From: Bacillota bacterium
GTDB lineage: Bacteria > Bacillota > Desulfitobacteriia > Desulfitobacteriales > JAJXUE01
DNA: 32,445 bases
Direction of reading: 5' to 3'
Assembly (NCBI GenBank): GCA_021811155.1
Contig: JAJZPO010000031.1
Span: forward strand, 1 to 32,445
The notes under the pieces were generated by a model. The model saw only the letters and a program-made list of their open reading frames with translations. It was not told the origin of the DNA and ran no database searches. The position numbers and the translations under genes are program-made. This document shows positions 16,830 through 24,354 of this stretch, in pieces (positions within the stretch are counted from its first letter, which is position 1; the number at the start of each line of letters is the position of its first letter).

Positions 16830-18243
16830 CACTATGAGCCGGAAAAAGGAAGAATTCATTCCCAGGGAGGAAGGAAAGGTAAGCATATACGCGTGCGGAC
16901 CTACAACCTATAACTTCTTCCACATAGGCAATGCCAGGATGTTTCTGGTATTTGACACGATTCGGAGGTATTTTGCTTACCGGGGCTACAAGGTAACCTA
17001 TGTGCAGAATTTTACCGATGTTGACGATAAGATTATTAATCGGGCCAGGGAGGAAGGTATGGATCCTCTGGCCTTGAGCGGAAAATACATTGCAGAGTAT
17101 TTTACAGATGCCGCAGCTCTGAACATTAAGCCGGCAGACGTTCACCCCAAAGCCACGGAACACATTGTGGACATGCTGGAGATGATCAAGACTTTAATCT
17201 CCAAGGGACTGGCTTACGAAGTTGACGGGGACGTCTATTTTGAAGTGCGCAAGTTCCCGGGTTATGGCAAACTGTCGGGACGGTCTGTTGACGACTTGCG
17301 CTCCGGCGCCAGAGTAGACGTGGACGAGCGCAAAAAAGACCCGCTTGACTTTGCCCTCTGGAAAGCTGCCAAAGAAGGCGAGCCCTACTGGGAAAGCCCT
17401 TGGGGCAAAGGCCGTCCCGGCTGGCATATCGAATGCTCCGCCATGTCCCTAAAATACCTGGGGCCTGGGTTTGACATTCACGGTGGCGGCGGGGATCTCG
17501 TTTTCCCGCATCATGAAAACGAAATCGCACAGTCGGAAGGATTTATGTCCGGCGGGACCTTTGCCCGCTACTGGATGCACAACGGATTTATTACCGTAAA
17601 CCAGGAGAAAATGTCCAAGTCCCTGGGGAATTTCTTTACGGTCAGAGACATTACGGCCAAGTACCCCGGCCAAGTGGTGCGTTTTTACCTGGTGGGAACC
17701 CACTATAGAAGTCCCTTGGATTTTGACGACCAGAAACTGGAGATGAGCAAAAAGGCATTGGCAAGGCTGTACACTACCAGTAATCTGGTCAAAGAAGCCC
17801 TGGCGAGAGAGGGGACCGGTGCAGGAGCGGGCGGAGAGCAGCTCCTGCAAAGCGTCAAACACGCTGAAGCAGAATTTGTTGCCGCTATGGACGATGACTT
17901 TAATACCGCACTGGCCGCAGCCGCCCTGTTTGACCTGAGCAAAGAGATAAACAGCTTTGTAAGTGACTATGCCCCTTCAGCTGCGGGGCACCAAGCCTTG
18001 CGCCAGGCCCTGGAGGCGTTCGCCCGGTTGGGCGATGTGCTTGGCCTTGACCTGCTGCAGCCGGAACAGTCCCAAAACGATAACCTGGTTGACAAACTGA
18101 TGGAACTGATTATTGGCATCAGGTCCCAGGCCAGGCAGAACAAGGATTGGCCCACTGCGGACAAGATCAGGGACGGGCTTAAAGAAGCCGGCATTGTACT
18201 GGAGGATACTCCTCAGGGGGTACGCTGGAAAAGAAAACTGTGA
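16813..18243 (+). CDS. cysS: Cysteinyl-tRNA synthetase
   Basis: A 476-residue class I synthetase. HIGH is HIGN at 37-40 and KMSKS is at 266-270. Zinc-binding residues for cysteine recognition are present: Cys28 (ACGPTTY), Cys208 (IECSAMS), His233/His234 and Glu237 (PHHENE). The length is normal. Two adjacent ATG codons (16813, 16816) follow GGAGGGG, and either could be the start. It overlaps cysE by 17 bases and is followed 12 bases later by mrnC, all under the T-box. Confidence 0.97.
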   Translation: MMKIYNTMSRKKEEFIPREEGKVSIYACGPTTYNFFHIGNARMFLVFDTIRRYFAYRGYKVTYVQNFTDVDDKIINRAREEGMDPLALSGKYIAEYFTDAAALNIKPADVHPKATEHIVDMLEMIKTLISKGLAYEVDGDVYFEVRKFPGYGKLSGRSVDDLRSGARVDVDERKKDPLDFALWKAAKEGEPYWESPWGKGRPGWHIECSAMSLKYLGPGFDIHGGGGDLVFPHHENEIAQSEGFMSGGTFARYWMHNGFITVNQEKMSKSLGNFFTVRDITAKYPGQVVRFYLVGTHYRSPLDFDDQKLEMSKKALARLYTTSNLVKEALAREGTGAGAGGEQLLQSVKHAEAEFVAAMDDDFNTALAAAALFDLSKEINSFVSDYAPSAAGHQALRQALEAFARLGDVLGLDLLQPEQSQNDNLVDKLMELIIGIRSQARQNKDWPTADKIRDGLKEAGIVLEDTPQGVRWKRKL

Positions 18244-18255
18244 GTTGGTGAAATT

Positions 18256-18663
18256 ATGGATCCCCTGCAGTTAAATCCCCTGGCTCTTGCTTACCTGGGG
18301 GATGCGGTATATGAACTGGAGGTACGCAAGTATTTATTGGATCAGGGCCTGGTCCGGGTCAAACAACTTCATGCTGCTGCAGTAAGCATGGTAAAAGCAA
18401 CTACTCAGGCCAAGGTTATGCATAGGTTGCAGAGCTTACTGGACGAAGAAGAAAGCAGCGTTGTGAGGCGGGGGCGCAACAGCAAATCAGGGTCCCCGCC
18501 GAAAAATACCGATGTAATTGACTACCGCTACGCTACTGCCTTTGAGTGTCTGATTGGGTATTGGTACCTAAAAGGGGAACAACATAAGATCGACGAAGCC
18601 TTCCAACAAGCTCTTAAGGTAGTGGAAGCTTCGGACAAATCAGATTTGGACAGGGTGGATTAA
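18256..18663 (+). CDS. mrnC: Mini-ribonuclease III
   Basis: A 135-residue RNase III-fold protein without a double-stranded RNA-binding domain, which matures 23S rRNA ends. Catalytic Asp16 is in LAYLGDAVYELEV and catalytic Glu97 in RYATAFECLIGYWYL. The ribosome site is weak (GAGTTGGTGA). The place between cysS and rlmB is the usual one in Firmicutes. Only 3 bases separate it from rlmB. Confidence 0.95.
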   Translation: MDPLQLNPLALAYLGDAVYELEVRKYLLDQGLVRVKQLHAAAVSMVKATTQAKVMHRLQSLLDEEESSVVRRGRNSKSGSPPKNTDVIDYRYATAFECLIGYWYLKGEQHKIDEAFQQALKVVEASDKSDLDRVD

Positions 18664-18666
18664 CTA

Positions 18667-19410
18667 ATGGATGATTTTGTCTATGGCCGGAATTCTGTTT
18701 TGGAGAGCCTGAAAAGCGACCGACCGGCCAATAAACTGCTGGTTGCCAGGGGGGCGGGGACCGGGTCGGTCAAGGAAATTGTGGCCCTGGCCAGGGATAA
18801 AAAACTCCCGGTGCAAGAAGTTGACCGCAAGACTCTGGACGCTGCTACAGAAAACGCCAACCATCAGGGTGTTCTCCTCTACCTGGCCGCCAAGGCCTAT
18901 GTGGAGATAGAGGAGATCCTTGCGCTGGCCGCAGAGAAAGGTGAACCTCCTTTCATCCTGGTGCTGGATGAAGTTGGCGATCCCCATAATTTAGGTGCTC
19001 TCCTGCGTACGGCGGATGGAGCGGGTGTGCATGGAGTGGTGATTCCACGGCGCAGAGCGGTGGGGTTGACCGGCGCGGTAGCCAAAGCGGCAGCAGGGGC
19101 TGTAGAATATGTGCCGGTGGCCAGGGTCCCCAATCTCAGTCAGGCTCTGGATGGACTGAAAAAGGCCGGGTGCTGGGTGGTCGGGGCCGATATGAACGGA
19201 GTCGATTACCCCTATAACGTGGATTTGCGCGGGCCTCTGGCACTGGTAATAGGGGGAGAGCACAAGGGGCTGGGCAGGCTGGTGCGGGAGCATTGCGACC
19301 TGGTGGTCAGGCTGCCTATGCTGGGACGCGGCGGGTCTCTCAACGCCGGGGTTGCCGGTTCAATTTTGATGTACGAAGCGCTGCGCCAGCGGGCCGAACT
19401 CGAGAAATGA
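18667..19410 (+). CDS. rlmB: 23S rRNA 2'-O-methyltransferase, TrmH/SpoU family (RlmB type)
   Basis: A 247-residue SPOUT methyltransferase. The N-terminal substrate-binding domain begins with the characteristic VYGRNSVLESL and covers about 1-75. The knotted SAM-binding domain contains DPHNLGALLRTAD (motif 1), GGEHKGLGR (motif 2) and LGRGGSLNAGVAGSILMYE (motif 3). RlmB methylates G2251 of 23S rRNA; assignment to this exact nucleotide is by family and place. Its stop overlaps the ATG of a truncated yacP remnant (ATGA). Confidence 0.93.
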   Translation: MDDFVYGRNSVLESLKSDRPANKLLVARGAGTGSVKEIVALARDKKLPVQEVDRKTLDAATENANHQGVLLYLAAKAYVEIEEILALAAEKGEPPFILVLDEVGDPHNLGALLRTADGAGVHGVVIPRRRAVGLTGAVAKAAAGAVEYVPVARVPNLSQALDGLKKAGCWVVGADMNGVDYPYNVDLRGPLALVIGGEHKGLGRLVREHCDLVVRLPMLGRGGSLNAGVAGSILMYEALRQRAELEK

Positions 19411-19457
19411 CACAGTACTTGCTTGTGGACGGGTATAATAGCCAAACTTCACCTTGA
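19407..19457 (+). pseudogene. 5' remnant of yacP/rae1 (NYN-domain ribonuclease)
   Basis: The ATG overlapping the rlmB stop opens a 16-codon frame, MTQYLLVDGYNSQTSP, then TGA. YLLVDGYN is the N-terminal strand of YacP/Rae1, the NYN (PIN-like) nuclease usually found between rlmB and sigH; its Asp is a catalytic residue. Homology stops after Asn11, and the rest of the roughly 170-codon gene is absent. The -35 element of the sigH promoter starts in the stop region. The ATGA coupling is that of the intact gene, so this is best read as an internal deletion. Confidence 0.75.
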
Positions 19458-19483
19458 CTGGCTTCTTTTCTTTCAGGTATAAT
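19454..19483 (+). promoter_or_regulatory. sigH promoter
   Basis: TTGACT (19454-19459) and TATAAT (19478-19483) with an 18-bp spacer, a sigma-A-type promoter. The leader is about 105 nt. Confidence 0.8.
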
Positions 19484-19510
19484 GAGGTTGTCTAATTGCG
19501 TTCCAGTTTT

Positions 19511-19588
19511 AGCCGCCTCCGATTATGCAGGCATTATGGATTAATGCTTTTTATTTTTAAGTTATTTTTTAACCCCGAGATGGAGGCG
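19511..19588 (+). promoter_or_regulatory. sigH 5' leader with anti-Shine-Dalgarno and hairpin
   Basis: CGCCTCC at 19514-19520 is fully complementary to the sigH ribosome site GGAGGCG at 19582-19588. AGCC at 19511-19514 could add pairs with GGCT at 19592-19595, sharing one base with the first helix. Between them a 6-bp hairpin GCATTA-TGGAT-TAATGC (19531-19547) runs into a T-rich tract, like a weak terminator. Together they could limit translation or transcription of sigH. This is a prediction from pairing only. Confidence 0.45.
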
Positions 19589-19595
19589 ATTGGCT

Positions 19596-20243
19596 TTGAG
19601 CGTTAGCGCCCCTAGAGACCTGCCTGAGGTATTGGTTGATGCGCTGGTAGATGAAGAAGTGGTCGAACTGGCCAAAGAGGGCGATGATGCAGCCCTCGAA
19701 TATTTGATTAACAAATATAAGAATTTTGTCCGGGCTAAGGCTCGTTCCTACTTCTTGATAGGCGCTGACCGGGAAGACATTATTCAAGAGGGAATGATTG
19801 GACTTTACAAGGCCATTCGTGATTTCCGTGGGGACAAATTGTCATCTTTCCGCGCCTTTGCCGAACTGTGCATCACTAGACAAATTATTACAGCTATCAA
19901 AACAGCTACAAGGCAGAAGCATATTCCGCTTAATTCATACGTCTCGTTAAACAAGCCTATCTATGATGAGGATTCGGACCGCACCTTGCTGGATGTCATT
20001 TCGGGCACCAAGATTACTGACCCGGAAGAGCTGATTATCAGCCGGGAAGAATTCGATGATATCGAGGAGAAAATGGGCGAAATCCTCAGTTCCCTGGAAT
20101 GGAAAGTTCTGATGTCCTACCTCGAGGGCAAATCATATCAGGAAATTGCGGTTGACCTGAAGCGCCACGTGAAATCCATTGACAATGCGTTGCAGAGGGT
20201 GAAGCGGAAGCTCGAAAGATATTTGGAGAAAAGAGACAGGTAA
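19596..20243 (+). CDS. sigH: RNA polymerase sigma factor SigH (Spo0H)
   Basis: A 215-residue sigma-70-family factor for the transition to stationary phase and early sporulation. Region 2 is seen in DREDIIQEGMIGLYKAIRDF with the following AELCITRQIITAIKTATRQ. Region 4 is the C-terminal LEGKSYQEIAVDLKRHVKSIDNALQRVKRKLE. TTG at 19596 is preferred over TTG at 19590 because GGAGG (19582-19586) is 9 bases before it and only 3 before the other. The length matches Spo0H. A hairpin terminator follows. Its presence supports a spore-forming lineage but does not prove sporulation. Confidence 0.95.
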   Translation: MSVSAPRDLPEVLVDALVDEEVVELAKEGDDAALEYLINKYKNFVRAKARSYFLIGADREDIIQEGMIGLYKAIRDFRGDKLSSFRAFAELCITRQIITAIKTATRQKHIPLNSYVSLNKPIYDEDSDRTLLDVISGTKITDPEELIISREEFDDIEEKMGEILSSLEWKVLMSYLEGKSYQEIAVDLKRHVKSIDNALQRVKRKLERYLEKRDR

Positions 20244-20283
20244 TTAACCAGCCTGAAAATTTAACGATACATAACCTGAGTGC

Positions 20284-20311
20284 ATAGGGCCTGTTGGCTC
20301 TATTTTCTTTT
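20284..20311 (+). terminator. sigH terminator
   Basis: ATAGGGCC-TGTT-GGCTCTAT (one G:T pair) followed by a T-rich tract. Confidence 0.75.
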
Positions 20312-20319
20312 TGGCAGAA

Positions 20320-20347
20320 ATTCAGAACTCAGGAGTCAGAATTCAGA
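20320..20347 (+). repeat. Degenerate heptamer tandem repeat (ATTCAGA type)
   Basis: Four consecutive 7-base units close to ATTCAGA lie at 20320, 20327, 20334 and 20341. The unit differs from the TCGAATA tracts but the period is the same. It starts right after the T-tract of the sigH terminator. The remainder of the gap to the tRNA promoter (20348-20520) has no gene; it holds three TTTGACC copies and a spaced inverted repeat (20470-20481 with 20509-20519). Confidence 0.65.
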
Positions 20348-20520
20348 CATGCATGCCGCTTGACGGCACCACTGATGAATGAAACAGGCCGGTCAGAAAG
20401 AAAATTTGACCCTAGCAGACCCAAAAGGCTCAAGCAGAGTGGCTTAAGAAAATGATTCGAGCAAACTTTGTCAAAATTCTTTTTATGGATCTTGTTGCCG
20501 TTTTGACCAAGAATTTGACC

Positions 20521-20549
20521 TTGCAAAACTTAAGATAGCGTGATAATAT
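20521..20549 (+). promoter_or_regulatory. tRNA cluster promoter
   Basis: TTGCAA (20521-20526) and TAATAT (20544-20549) with 17-bp spacing predict a start about 15 bases before the first tRNA. Confidence 0.5.
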
Positions 20550-20569
20550 ATTTCTGCACTTGAGAACAA

Positions 20570-20645
20570 GCCGACGTAGCTCAATTGGCAGAGCAGCTGA
20601 TTTGTAATCAGCAGGTTGCGGGTTCGAGTCCCATCGTCGGCTCCA
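20570..20645 (+). tRNA. tRNA-Thr (anticodon TGT)
   Basis: A 76-nt cloverleaf: acceptor GCCGACG with CGTCGGC, anticodon loop TTTGTAA giving TGT, T-loop GGTTCGAGTCC, and encoded CCA at 20643-20645. First of four tRNAs. Confidence 0.97.
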
Positions 20646-20661
20646 AGTTTTTTTATTTAGT

Positions 20662-20748
20662 GGGTAGGTGGCCGAGTTGGTCGAAGGCGCCTGACTGTAA
20701 ATCAGGTACGGCGAAACGTCGGTGGTTCGAATCCATCCCTGCCCACCA
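20662..20748 (+). tRNA. tRNA-Tyr (anticodon GTA)
   Basis: An 87-nt tRNA with a long variable arm, acceptor GGGTAGG with CCTGCCC, anticodon loop CTGTAAA giving GTA, and encoded CCA. Class II shape fits bacterial tRNA-Tyr. Confidence 0.97.
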
Positions 20749-20750
20749 GG

Positions 20751-20785
20751 TCGATGTTCGAAGTTCGATATTCGAAATTCGATTA
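20751..20785 (+). repeat. Degenerate heptamer tandem repeat (TCGAATA type, inverted), tract 2
   Basis: Five 7-base units beginning TCGA lie at 20751-20785, starting two bases after the CCA of tRNA-Tyr. Read on the minus strand the units match the TCGAANN form of tracts 1 and 3, so tracts 2 and 3 face each other as imperfect inverted repeats around 20786-20833. Confidence 0.75.
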
Positions 20786-20833
20786 TAAGATATAAAATCA
20801 GCCCTTTTTGCCCTTAAGGATTACAGGAGATAT

Positions 20834-20868
20834 TCGAAGGTCGAACATCGAATAGCGAATATCGATGT
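20834..20868 (+). repeat. Degenerate heptamer tandem repeat (TCGAATA type), tract 3
   Basis: Five 7-base units (TCGAAGG, TCGAACA and three relatives) end at 20868, the base before tRNA-fMet position 1. Same strand and unit as the tract before the 5S gene. Confidence 0.75.
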
Positions 20869-20943
20869 CGCGGGGTGGAGCAGTGGTAGCTCGTCGGGCT
20901 CATAACCCGAAGGCCGCGGGTTCAAATCCCGCCCCCGCAACCA
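20869..20943 (+). tRNA. Initiator tRNA-fMet (anticodon CAT)
   Basis: A 75-nt tRNA with anticodon loop CTCATAA. Both initiator hallmarks are visible: the first acceptor position is an unpaired C1/A72, and the anticodon stem has three consecutive G:C pairs (GGG...CCC) next to the loop. Encoded CCA at 20941-20943. Confidence 0.95.
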
Positions 20944-20945
20944 AT

Positions 20946-21021
20946 GCCGTTATAGCTCAGTAGGTAGAGCGTATCCTTGGTAAGGATAAGGTCACCGGTT
21001 CAATCCCGGTTAACGGCTCCA
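20946..21021 (+). tRNA. tRNA-Thr (anticodon GGT)
   Basis: A 76-nt cloverleaf: acceptor GCCGTTA with TAACGGC, anticodon loop TTGGTAA giving GGT, encoded CCA. In many bacteria a Thr tRNA of this kind directly precedes tuf; here only a tuf remnant follows. Confidence 0.97.
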
Positions 21022-21031
21022 TAGAATTATC

Positions 21032-21056
21032 AAGACAGAGGAGGTTCTGTCTTTTT
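21032..21056 (+). terminator. tRNA cluster terminator
   Basis: An 8-bp stem AAGACAGA with TCTGTCTT, loop GGAGGT, followed by T residues. Confidence 0.85.
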
Positions 21057-21160
21057 CGTTTTTCTGAACATTCCCCATCGGATTGACCATAATTGGTATT
21101 TGATGTAAAATTAGGAATACATGCTCTGAAAATCGAGACCAGTCCCAAAGAATATAACTA

Positions 21161-21259
21161 CTGATTACCCCTATCGCCAGTGAAGAAGGACTGCGCTTTG
21201 CTATCCGCGAAGGCGGCTGTACGGTAGGCGCAGGGATCGTAACCGCGATTGATAAATAG
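21161..21259 (+). pseudogene. 3' remnant of tuf (elongation factor Tu)
   Basis: Reading from 21161 the frame gives [19 protein letters not shown], then [12 protein letters not shown] and a TAG stop. This is the extreme C-terminus of EF-Tu (domain 3), 32 codons of about 400. In-frame upstream is a TAA at 21155-21157, with no start or ribosome site; 21057-21160 has no recognisable coding similarity. Canonical Arg in EGGRTVGAG is Cys here and the tail is changed, as in a gene no longer under selection. The place, between tRNA-Thr and rpmG-secE, is a classic tuf location. An intact tuf is expected after fusA beyond the window. Confidence 0.85.
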
Positions 21260-21266
21260 CCTTTTG

Positions 21267-21295
21267 TTGACAGTAAAACTAAATTGTGATAAAGT
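21267..21295 (+). promoter_or_regulatory. rpmG-secE-nusG promoter
   Basis: A perfect TTGACA (21267-21272) with a weaker -10 TAAAGT (21290-21295) at 17 bp; GATAAA at 21288 is an alternative. Confidence 0.6.
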
Positions 21296-21344
21296 AATTT
21301 GGGTAACCGACTAAACAGCTGGACTCAGGCCGGGAGGTGCAAAA

Positions 21345-21494
21345 ATGCGAGTTGGAATCACTCTGGCATGTACGGATTGTAAAAACCGTAACTACGCTTC
21401 GATTAAGAATAAAAAGAACAATCCTGACCGTTTAGAGTTAAAAAAATACTGCCGGACCTGTAAGACCCACACGGTTCACAAAGAAACTAAATAA
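21345..21494 (+). CDS. rpmG: 50S ribosomal protein L33
   Basis: A 49-residue zinc-ribbon ribosomal protein. Cys9/Cys12 and Cys36/Cys39 form the metal site, so this is the zinc-binding (C+) form. It begins [17 protein letters not shown] and ends HTVHKETK. The ribosome site GGGAGGTG is five bases before the ATG. First gene of rpmG-secE-nusG. Confidence 0.97.
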   Translation: MRVGITLACTDCKNRNYASIKNKKNNPDRLELKKYCRTCKTHTVHKETK

Positions 21495-21571
21495 TTTCTT
21501 TGCTGCCACACGCCAGGAGGCGTTGTTTTGTCCTCGAAAGCGGGCGATTTTGAGCGCAAGGATGTGTAATA

Positions 21572-21793
21572 ATGAGCGCCGTGAAAAAAACATCACAGAC
21601 AAGCCAGGCGGTAGGCAAATCAACCAGATTTTTCCGCGGTGTTTGGTCTGAGTTGAAGAAAGTACACTGGCCCAATCGTTCTGAACTGATAACTTATACT
21701 ACAGTGGTCTTGGTCTCCGTGGCAATTGTTGCGCTCCTCATCTGGATTGTTGACAGTGCCCTGACTTTGGCGCTAACACAAATCCTGAAGTAA
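21572..21793 (+). CDS. secE: Preprotein translocase subunit SecE
   Basis: A 73-residue single-span SecE. A short cytoplasmic N-terminus leads into the amphipathic RFFRGVWSELKKVHWPNRSEL segment (conserved Trp-Pro, hinge), followed by one membrane helix (about 42-66). It clamps SecY in the Sec channel. The small size is usual for Gram-positives. AAGGATG serves as the ribosome site. The 77-base gap after rpmG shows no terminator. Confidence 0.95.
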   Translation: MSAVKKTSQTSQAVGKSTRFFRGVWSELKKVHWPNRSELITYTTVVLVSVAIVALLIWIVDSALTLALTQILK

Positions 21794-21843
21794 GCCATGG
21801 GGGGGTGAAGGGGGATTCCCGCTGGGGAGTGTCCCTTTGTGTT

Positions 21844-22368
21844 ATGGAGAAAAACTGGTTTGTGATTCATACCTATTCAGGCTATGAAAACAAGGTCAAG
21901 ACCAACCTGGAAAAAAGAGTGGAATCCATGAACATGGAGGACAAGATTTTTCGCGTCTTGGTTCCCATGGAGGATGAGGTCGAAATCAAGAACGGGAAGA
22001 AAAAAGTTGCCAAGCGCAAAGTCTTTCCGGGTTATGTAATAGTGGAAATGATTATGACCGACGACTCATGGTACGTGGTTCGGAACACACCCGGTGTGAC
22101 CGGTTTTGTCGGCACGGGGGCCAAGCCTATTCCTCTGCAGGAAGGCGAAGTTAAGGTTATCCTGCGTCAGATGGGTATGGATGAACCGCGAGCGAGGGTG
22201 GATTTTGACCTAAAGCAGAGCGTCAGGGTAACATCCGGTCCCTTCCAGAATTTTATCGGCATTGTGGAAGAGATTCACCCTGACAAGGGTAAACTAAAAG
22301 TCTTGGTATCCATGTTTGGCCGGGAGACCCCGGTCGAACTGGAATTTTCCCAAGTTGAAAAACTTTAG
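21844..22368 (+). CDS. nusG: Transcription elongation/termination factor NusG
   Basis: A 174-residue NusG: NGN domain (about 1-115) starting [19 protein letters not shown], and a KOW domain (about 123-174) ending [16 protein letters not shown]. The ATG at 21844 matches the family N-terminus. An in-frame GTG at 21805 would add 13 unconserved residues. The ribosome site (GGGGAG at 21824-21829) is rather far, so the start is decided mainly by homology. NusG binds the RNA polymerase clamp and, via KOW, ribosomal protein S10 or Rho. Confidence 0.96.
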   Translation: MEKNWFVIHTYSGYENKVKTNLEKRVESMNMEDKIFRVLVPMEDEVEIKNGKKKVAKRKVFPGYVIVEMIMTDDSWYVVRNTPGVTGFVGTGAKPIPLQEGEVKVILRQMGMDEPRARVDFDLKQSVRVTSGPFQNFIGIVEEIHPDKGKLKVLVSMFGRETPVELEFSQVEKL

Positions 22369-22400
22369 ACGCAATTTTCCTGGTTAGGAGGTGTAGACTT

Positions 22401-22829
22401 ATGGCCAAAAAAGTGGTCGGTCTGGTAAAACTGGCTATTAACGCAGGGAAAGCCACTCCTGCTCCTCCGGTCGGTCCCGCTCTGGGTCAGCATGGGGTCA
22501 ACATTATGGCCTTCTGCAAAGAGTATAATGAGCGGACCAAGGACCAAGTGGGTCTGATTATTCCTGTCGAAATTACCGTTTATGAAGATCGTTCCTTTAC
22601 TTTCGTTTTAAAAACCCCGCCGGCTTCTGTCTTGTTGAAAAAGGCAGCTAATATCCCTTCCGGTTCGGCTGAACCGAACCGCAAAAAAGTTGCCAAAGTG
22701 GCAAAAAGCAAGGTGCGGGAAATTGCCGAGATGAAGATGAAGGACCTGAACGCTGCCAGTATTGAGGCTGCTATGCGCATGGTTGAAGGCACGGCCCGCA
22801 GCATGGGTATCGAAATCATCGAAGGTTAA
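22401..22829 (+). CDS. rplK: 50S ribosomal protein L11
   Basis: A 142-residue L11 with N-terminal [19 protein letters not shown], which lies at the GTPase-associated centre and is involved in thiostrepton binding and the RelA response. The C-terminal 23S rRNA-binding domain (about 76-142) follows. The ribosome site AGGAGGTG precedes ATG by seven bases. Full length, nothing odd. Confidence 0.98.
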   Translation: MAKKVVGLVKLAINAGKATPAPPVGPALGQHGVNIMAFCKEYNERTKDQVGLIIPVEITVYEDRSFTFVLKTPPASVLLKKAANIPSGSAEPNRKKVAKVAKSKVREIAEMKMKDLNAASIEAAMRMVEGTARSMGIEIIEG

Positions 22830-22878
22830 ATCATTAGTGGGAGGATAGAAATCCGCTAAACCACAAGGAGGTTAAGAC

Positions 22879-23574
22879 ATGCCCAAGGTAGGAAAAAAAT
22901 ATTTGGAGTCTGTGAAAGAGTACGATGCCAACGCCGTTTTCGAGCCCTCCCAGGCTCTGGAACTGGTTAAGAAAATGGCTAAAGCCAAGTTTGATGAAAC
23001 CGTGGAAGTGGCTTTCAAACTGGGTGTAGACCCTCGCCATGCTGACCAGCAGATCCGGGGAGCCTTGGTGTTGCCCCATGGTACCGGAAAGACGCGTTCT
23101 GTACTGGTGTTTGCCAAAGGGGATAAAGCCAAAGAGGCCGAAGGTGCGGGAGCTGATTTTGTCGGGGCAGAAGACATGATTGCCAAGATCGAGCAAGGCT
23201 GGTTTGGCTTTGATGTGGTCGTGGCTACTCCGGACATGATGGGTATGGTAGGTAAATTAGGCCGGGTTTTGGGTCCCAAAGGTTTAATGCCAAACCCGAA
23301 GACGGGCACAGTAACTTTTGACGTGGCCAAAGCTGTTAAAGACGTCAAAGCCGGTAAGATTGAATACCGTGTTGATAAAGCCGGTATCATCCATGCCCCA
23401 ATCGGCAAGGTCTCCTTTGAAGTGGATAAACTGGTCGAGAATTACAAGGCTATAGCTGAGGCTATGGTGAAAGCCAAACCTGCCGCTGCAAAAGGACAGT
23501 ACATGAAGACCATCTCGGTCTGTTCCACCATGGGCCCAGGAGTAAAAATCAACCCGTTAAAGGCTATGGGTTAA
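22879..23574 (+). CDS. rplA: 50S ribosomal protein L1
   Basis: A 231-residue L1 of the ribosomal stalk that guides E-site tRNA release. The signature [21 protein letters not shown] is complete. In many bacteria L1 represses translation of its own L11-L1 mRNA; a binding site would be expected near 22380-22400 or 22830-22878, but I could not identify one with confidence. The ribosome site AAGGAGG precedes the start. Confidence 0.98.
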   Translation: MPKVGKKYLESVKEYDANAVFEPSQALELVKKMAKAKFDETVEVAFKLGVDPRHADQQIRGALVLPHGTGKTRSVLVFAKGDKAKEAEGAGADFVGAEDMIAKIEQGWFGFDVVVATPDMMGMVGKLGRVLGPKGLMPNPKTGTVTFDVAKAVKDVKAGKIEYRVDKAGIIHAPIGKVSFEVDKLVENYKAIAEAMVKAKPAAAKGQYMKTISVCSTMGPGVKINPLKAMG

Positions 23575-23580
23575 GCCGGT

Positions 23581-23609
23581 TTGACAACCGTGACGCCAAA
23601 TGGTAAACT
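23581..23609 (+). promoter_or_regulatory. rplJ-rplL promoter
   Basis: A perfect TTGACA (23581-23586) and TAAACT (23604-23609) with 17-bp spacing, directly after the rplA stop. Confidence 0.75.
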
Positions 23610-23625
23610 GTCCTTTGTTAGGCAA

Positions 23626-23754
23626 CTAAATATCCCGGTACTAACTGTAGACAGCAGGTGTCCGTTATGGACTTAATTAAGGCCTGCCGAGGTTGGGGTT
23701 AATGCACGTGATGGGCATTCTTGACCTCTGCTGTCTGCAGGGGTCTAAATTTTT
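23626..23754 (+). promoter_or_regulatory. L10 ribosomal protein leader with attenuator
   Basis: The leader contains the conserved GTAGACAGCAGGTG (23647-23660) and GGCCTGCCGAGGT (23691-23703, approximate) segments of the Firmicute L10 leader, the binding site of the L10-(L12)4 complex. It ends in an attenuator hairpin, GACCTCTG (23723-23730) with CAGGGGTC (23738-23745), followed by AAATTTTT. Excess L10/L12 should favour termination before rplJ. Confidence 0.85.
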
Positions 23755-23783
23755 GTACAGAGGTTTGCAAGGGAGGTGGACAA

Positions 23784-24308
23784 ATGGCAAATTTAGAAGC
23801 GAAGAGTCAAGTAGTTGCAGAGGTTAAAGACAAACTCTCCCAGGCCAAGGGAGTGGTTTTAGCAGACTACCGTGGATTGACTGTAGCTCAGGTTACCAGG
23901 CTCAGGGCACAGCTGCGGGAAGCAGGTGTAGAGTACAAAGTCATCAAAAATACCATGGTCAAGCGTGCCGCCAGCGAACTCGGCCTGACTGGACTTGATC
24001 CGTATTTGGAGGGTCCAACGGCTTTAGCCTTTGGCTTAACCGATCCGGTTGCTCCCGCTAAGGTTTTGACCGAATTCGCTAAAGCTAACAAAGACCTGGA
24101 AATCAAGGCGGGAGTCGTCGAAGGCAAAGTCATCGGTTTGGATGGAGTCAAGGCCTTGGCCGATCTGCCGCCGCGGGAAGTGCTGCTGGCCCAGGTTCTC
24201 GGGGCAATGCAGAGTCCTTTGGTTGGCTTGGCTAATGTACTGCAGGGACCGATACGCAAACTGGGTTATGCCCTGGAAGAGGTTCGCAAGCTCAAAGCCG
24301 CTCAGTAA
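23784..24308 (+). CDS. rplJ: 50S ribosomal protein L10
   Basis: A 174-residue L10, the base of the L7/L12 stalk. The N-terminal 23S-binding domain includes VVLADYRGLTVAQVTRLR and VIKNTM; the C-terminal helix carries L12 dimers. The ATG at 23784 follows GGGAGGTGG. A longer frame from 23721 would pass through the attenuator hairpin and is rejected. Regulated by the leader upstream. Confidence 0.98.
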   Translation: MANLEAKSQVVAEVKDKLSQAKGVVLADYRGLTVAQVTRLRAQLREAGVEYKVIKNTMVKRAASELGLTGLDPYLEGPTALAFGLTDPVAPAKVLTEFAKANKDLEIKAGVVEGKVIGLDGVKALADLPPREVLLAQVLGAMQSPLVGLANVLQGPIRKLGYALEEVRKLKAAQ

Positions 24309-24354
24309 ATCACTACTTAAAGTCTTTAAGCGATTATTTTAAGGAGGAAATAAA

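Noticed and set aside
20429-20442. CTCAAGCAGAGTGG, identical to 14 bases of the T-box at 15996-16009
   Set aside because: The ACCGCG part and terminator are missing and no T-box gene follows; probably chance or an old fragment.
20405-20520. TTTGACC copies (20405, 20502, 20514) as a CtsR operator before the tRNAs
   Set aside because: The two close copies have a period of 12, not the 10 of CtsR sites, and control of tRNAs by CtsR is unlikely.
20585-21148. Short open frames across the tRNA cluster, on both strands
   Set aside because: They read through tRNA genes; TGIEPVTL-like peptides are a well-known artefact of translating tRNA antisense.
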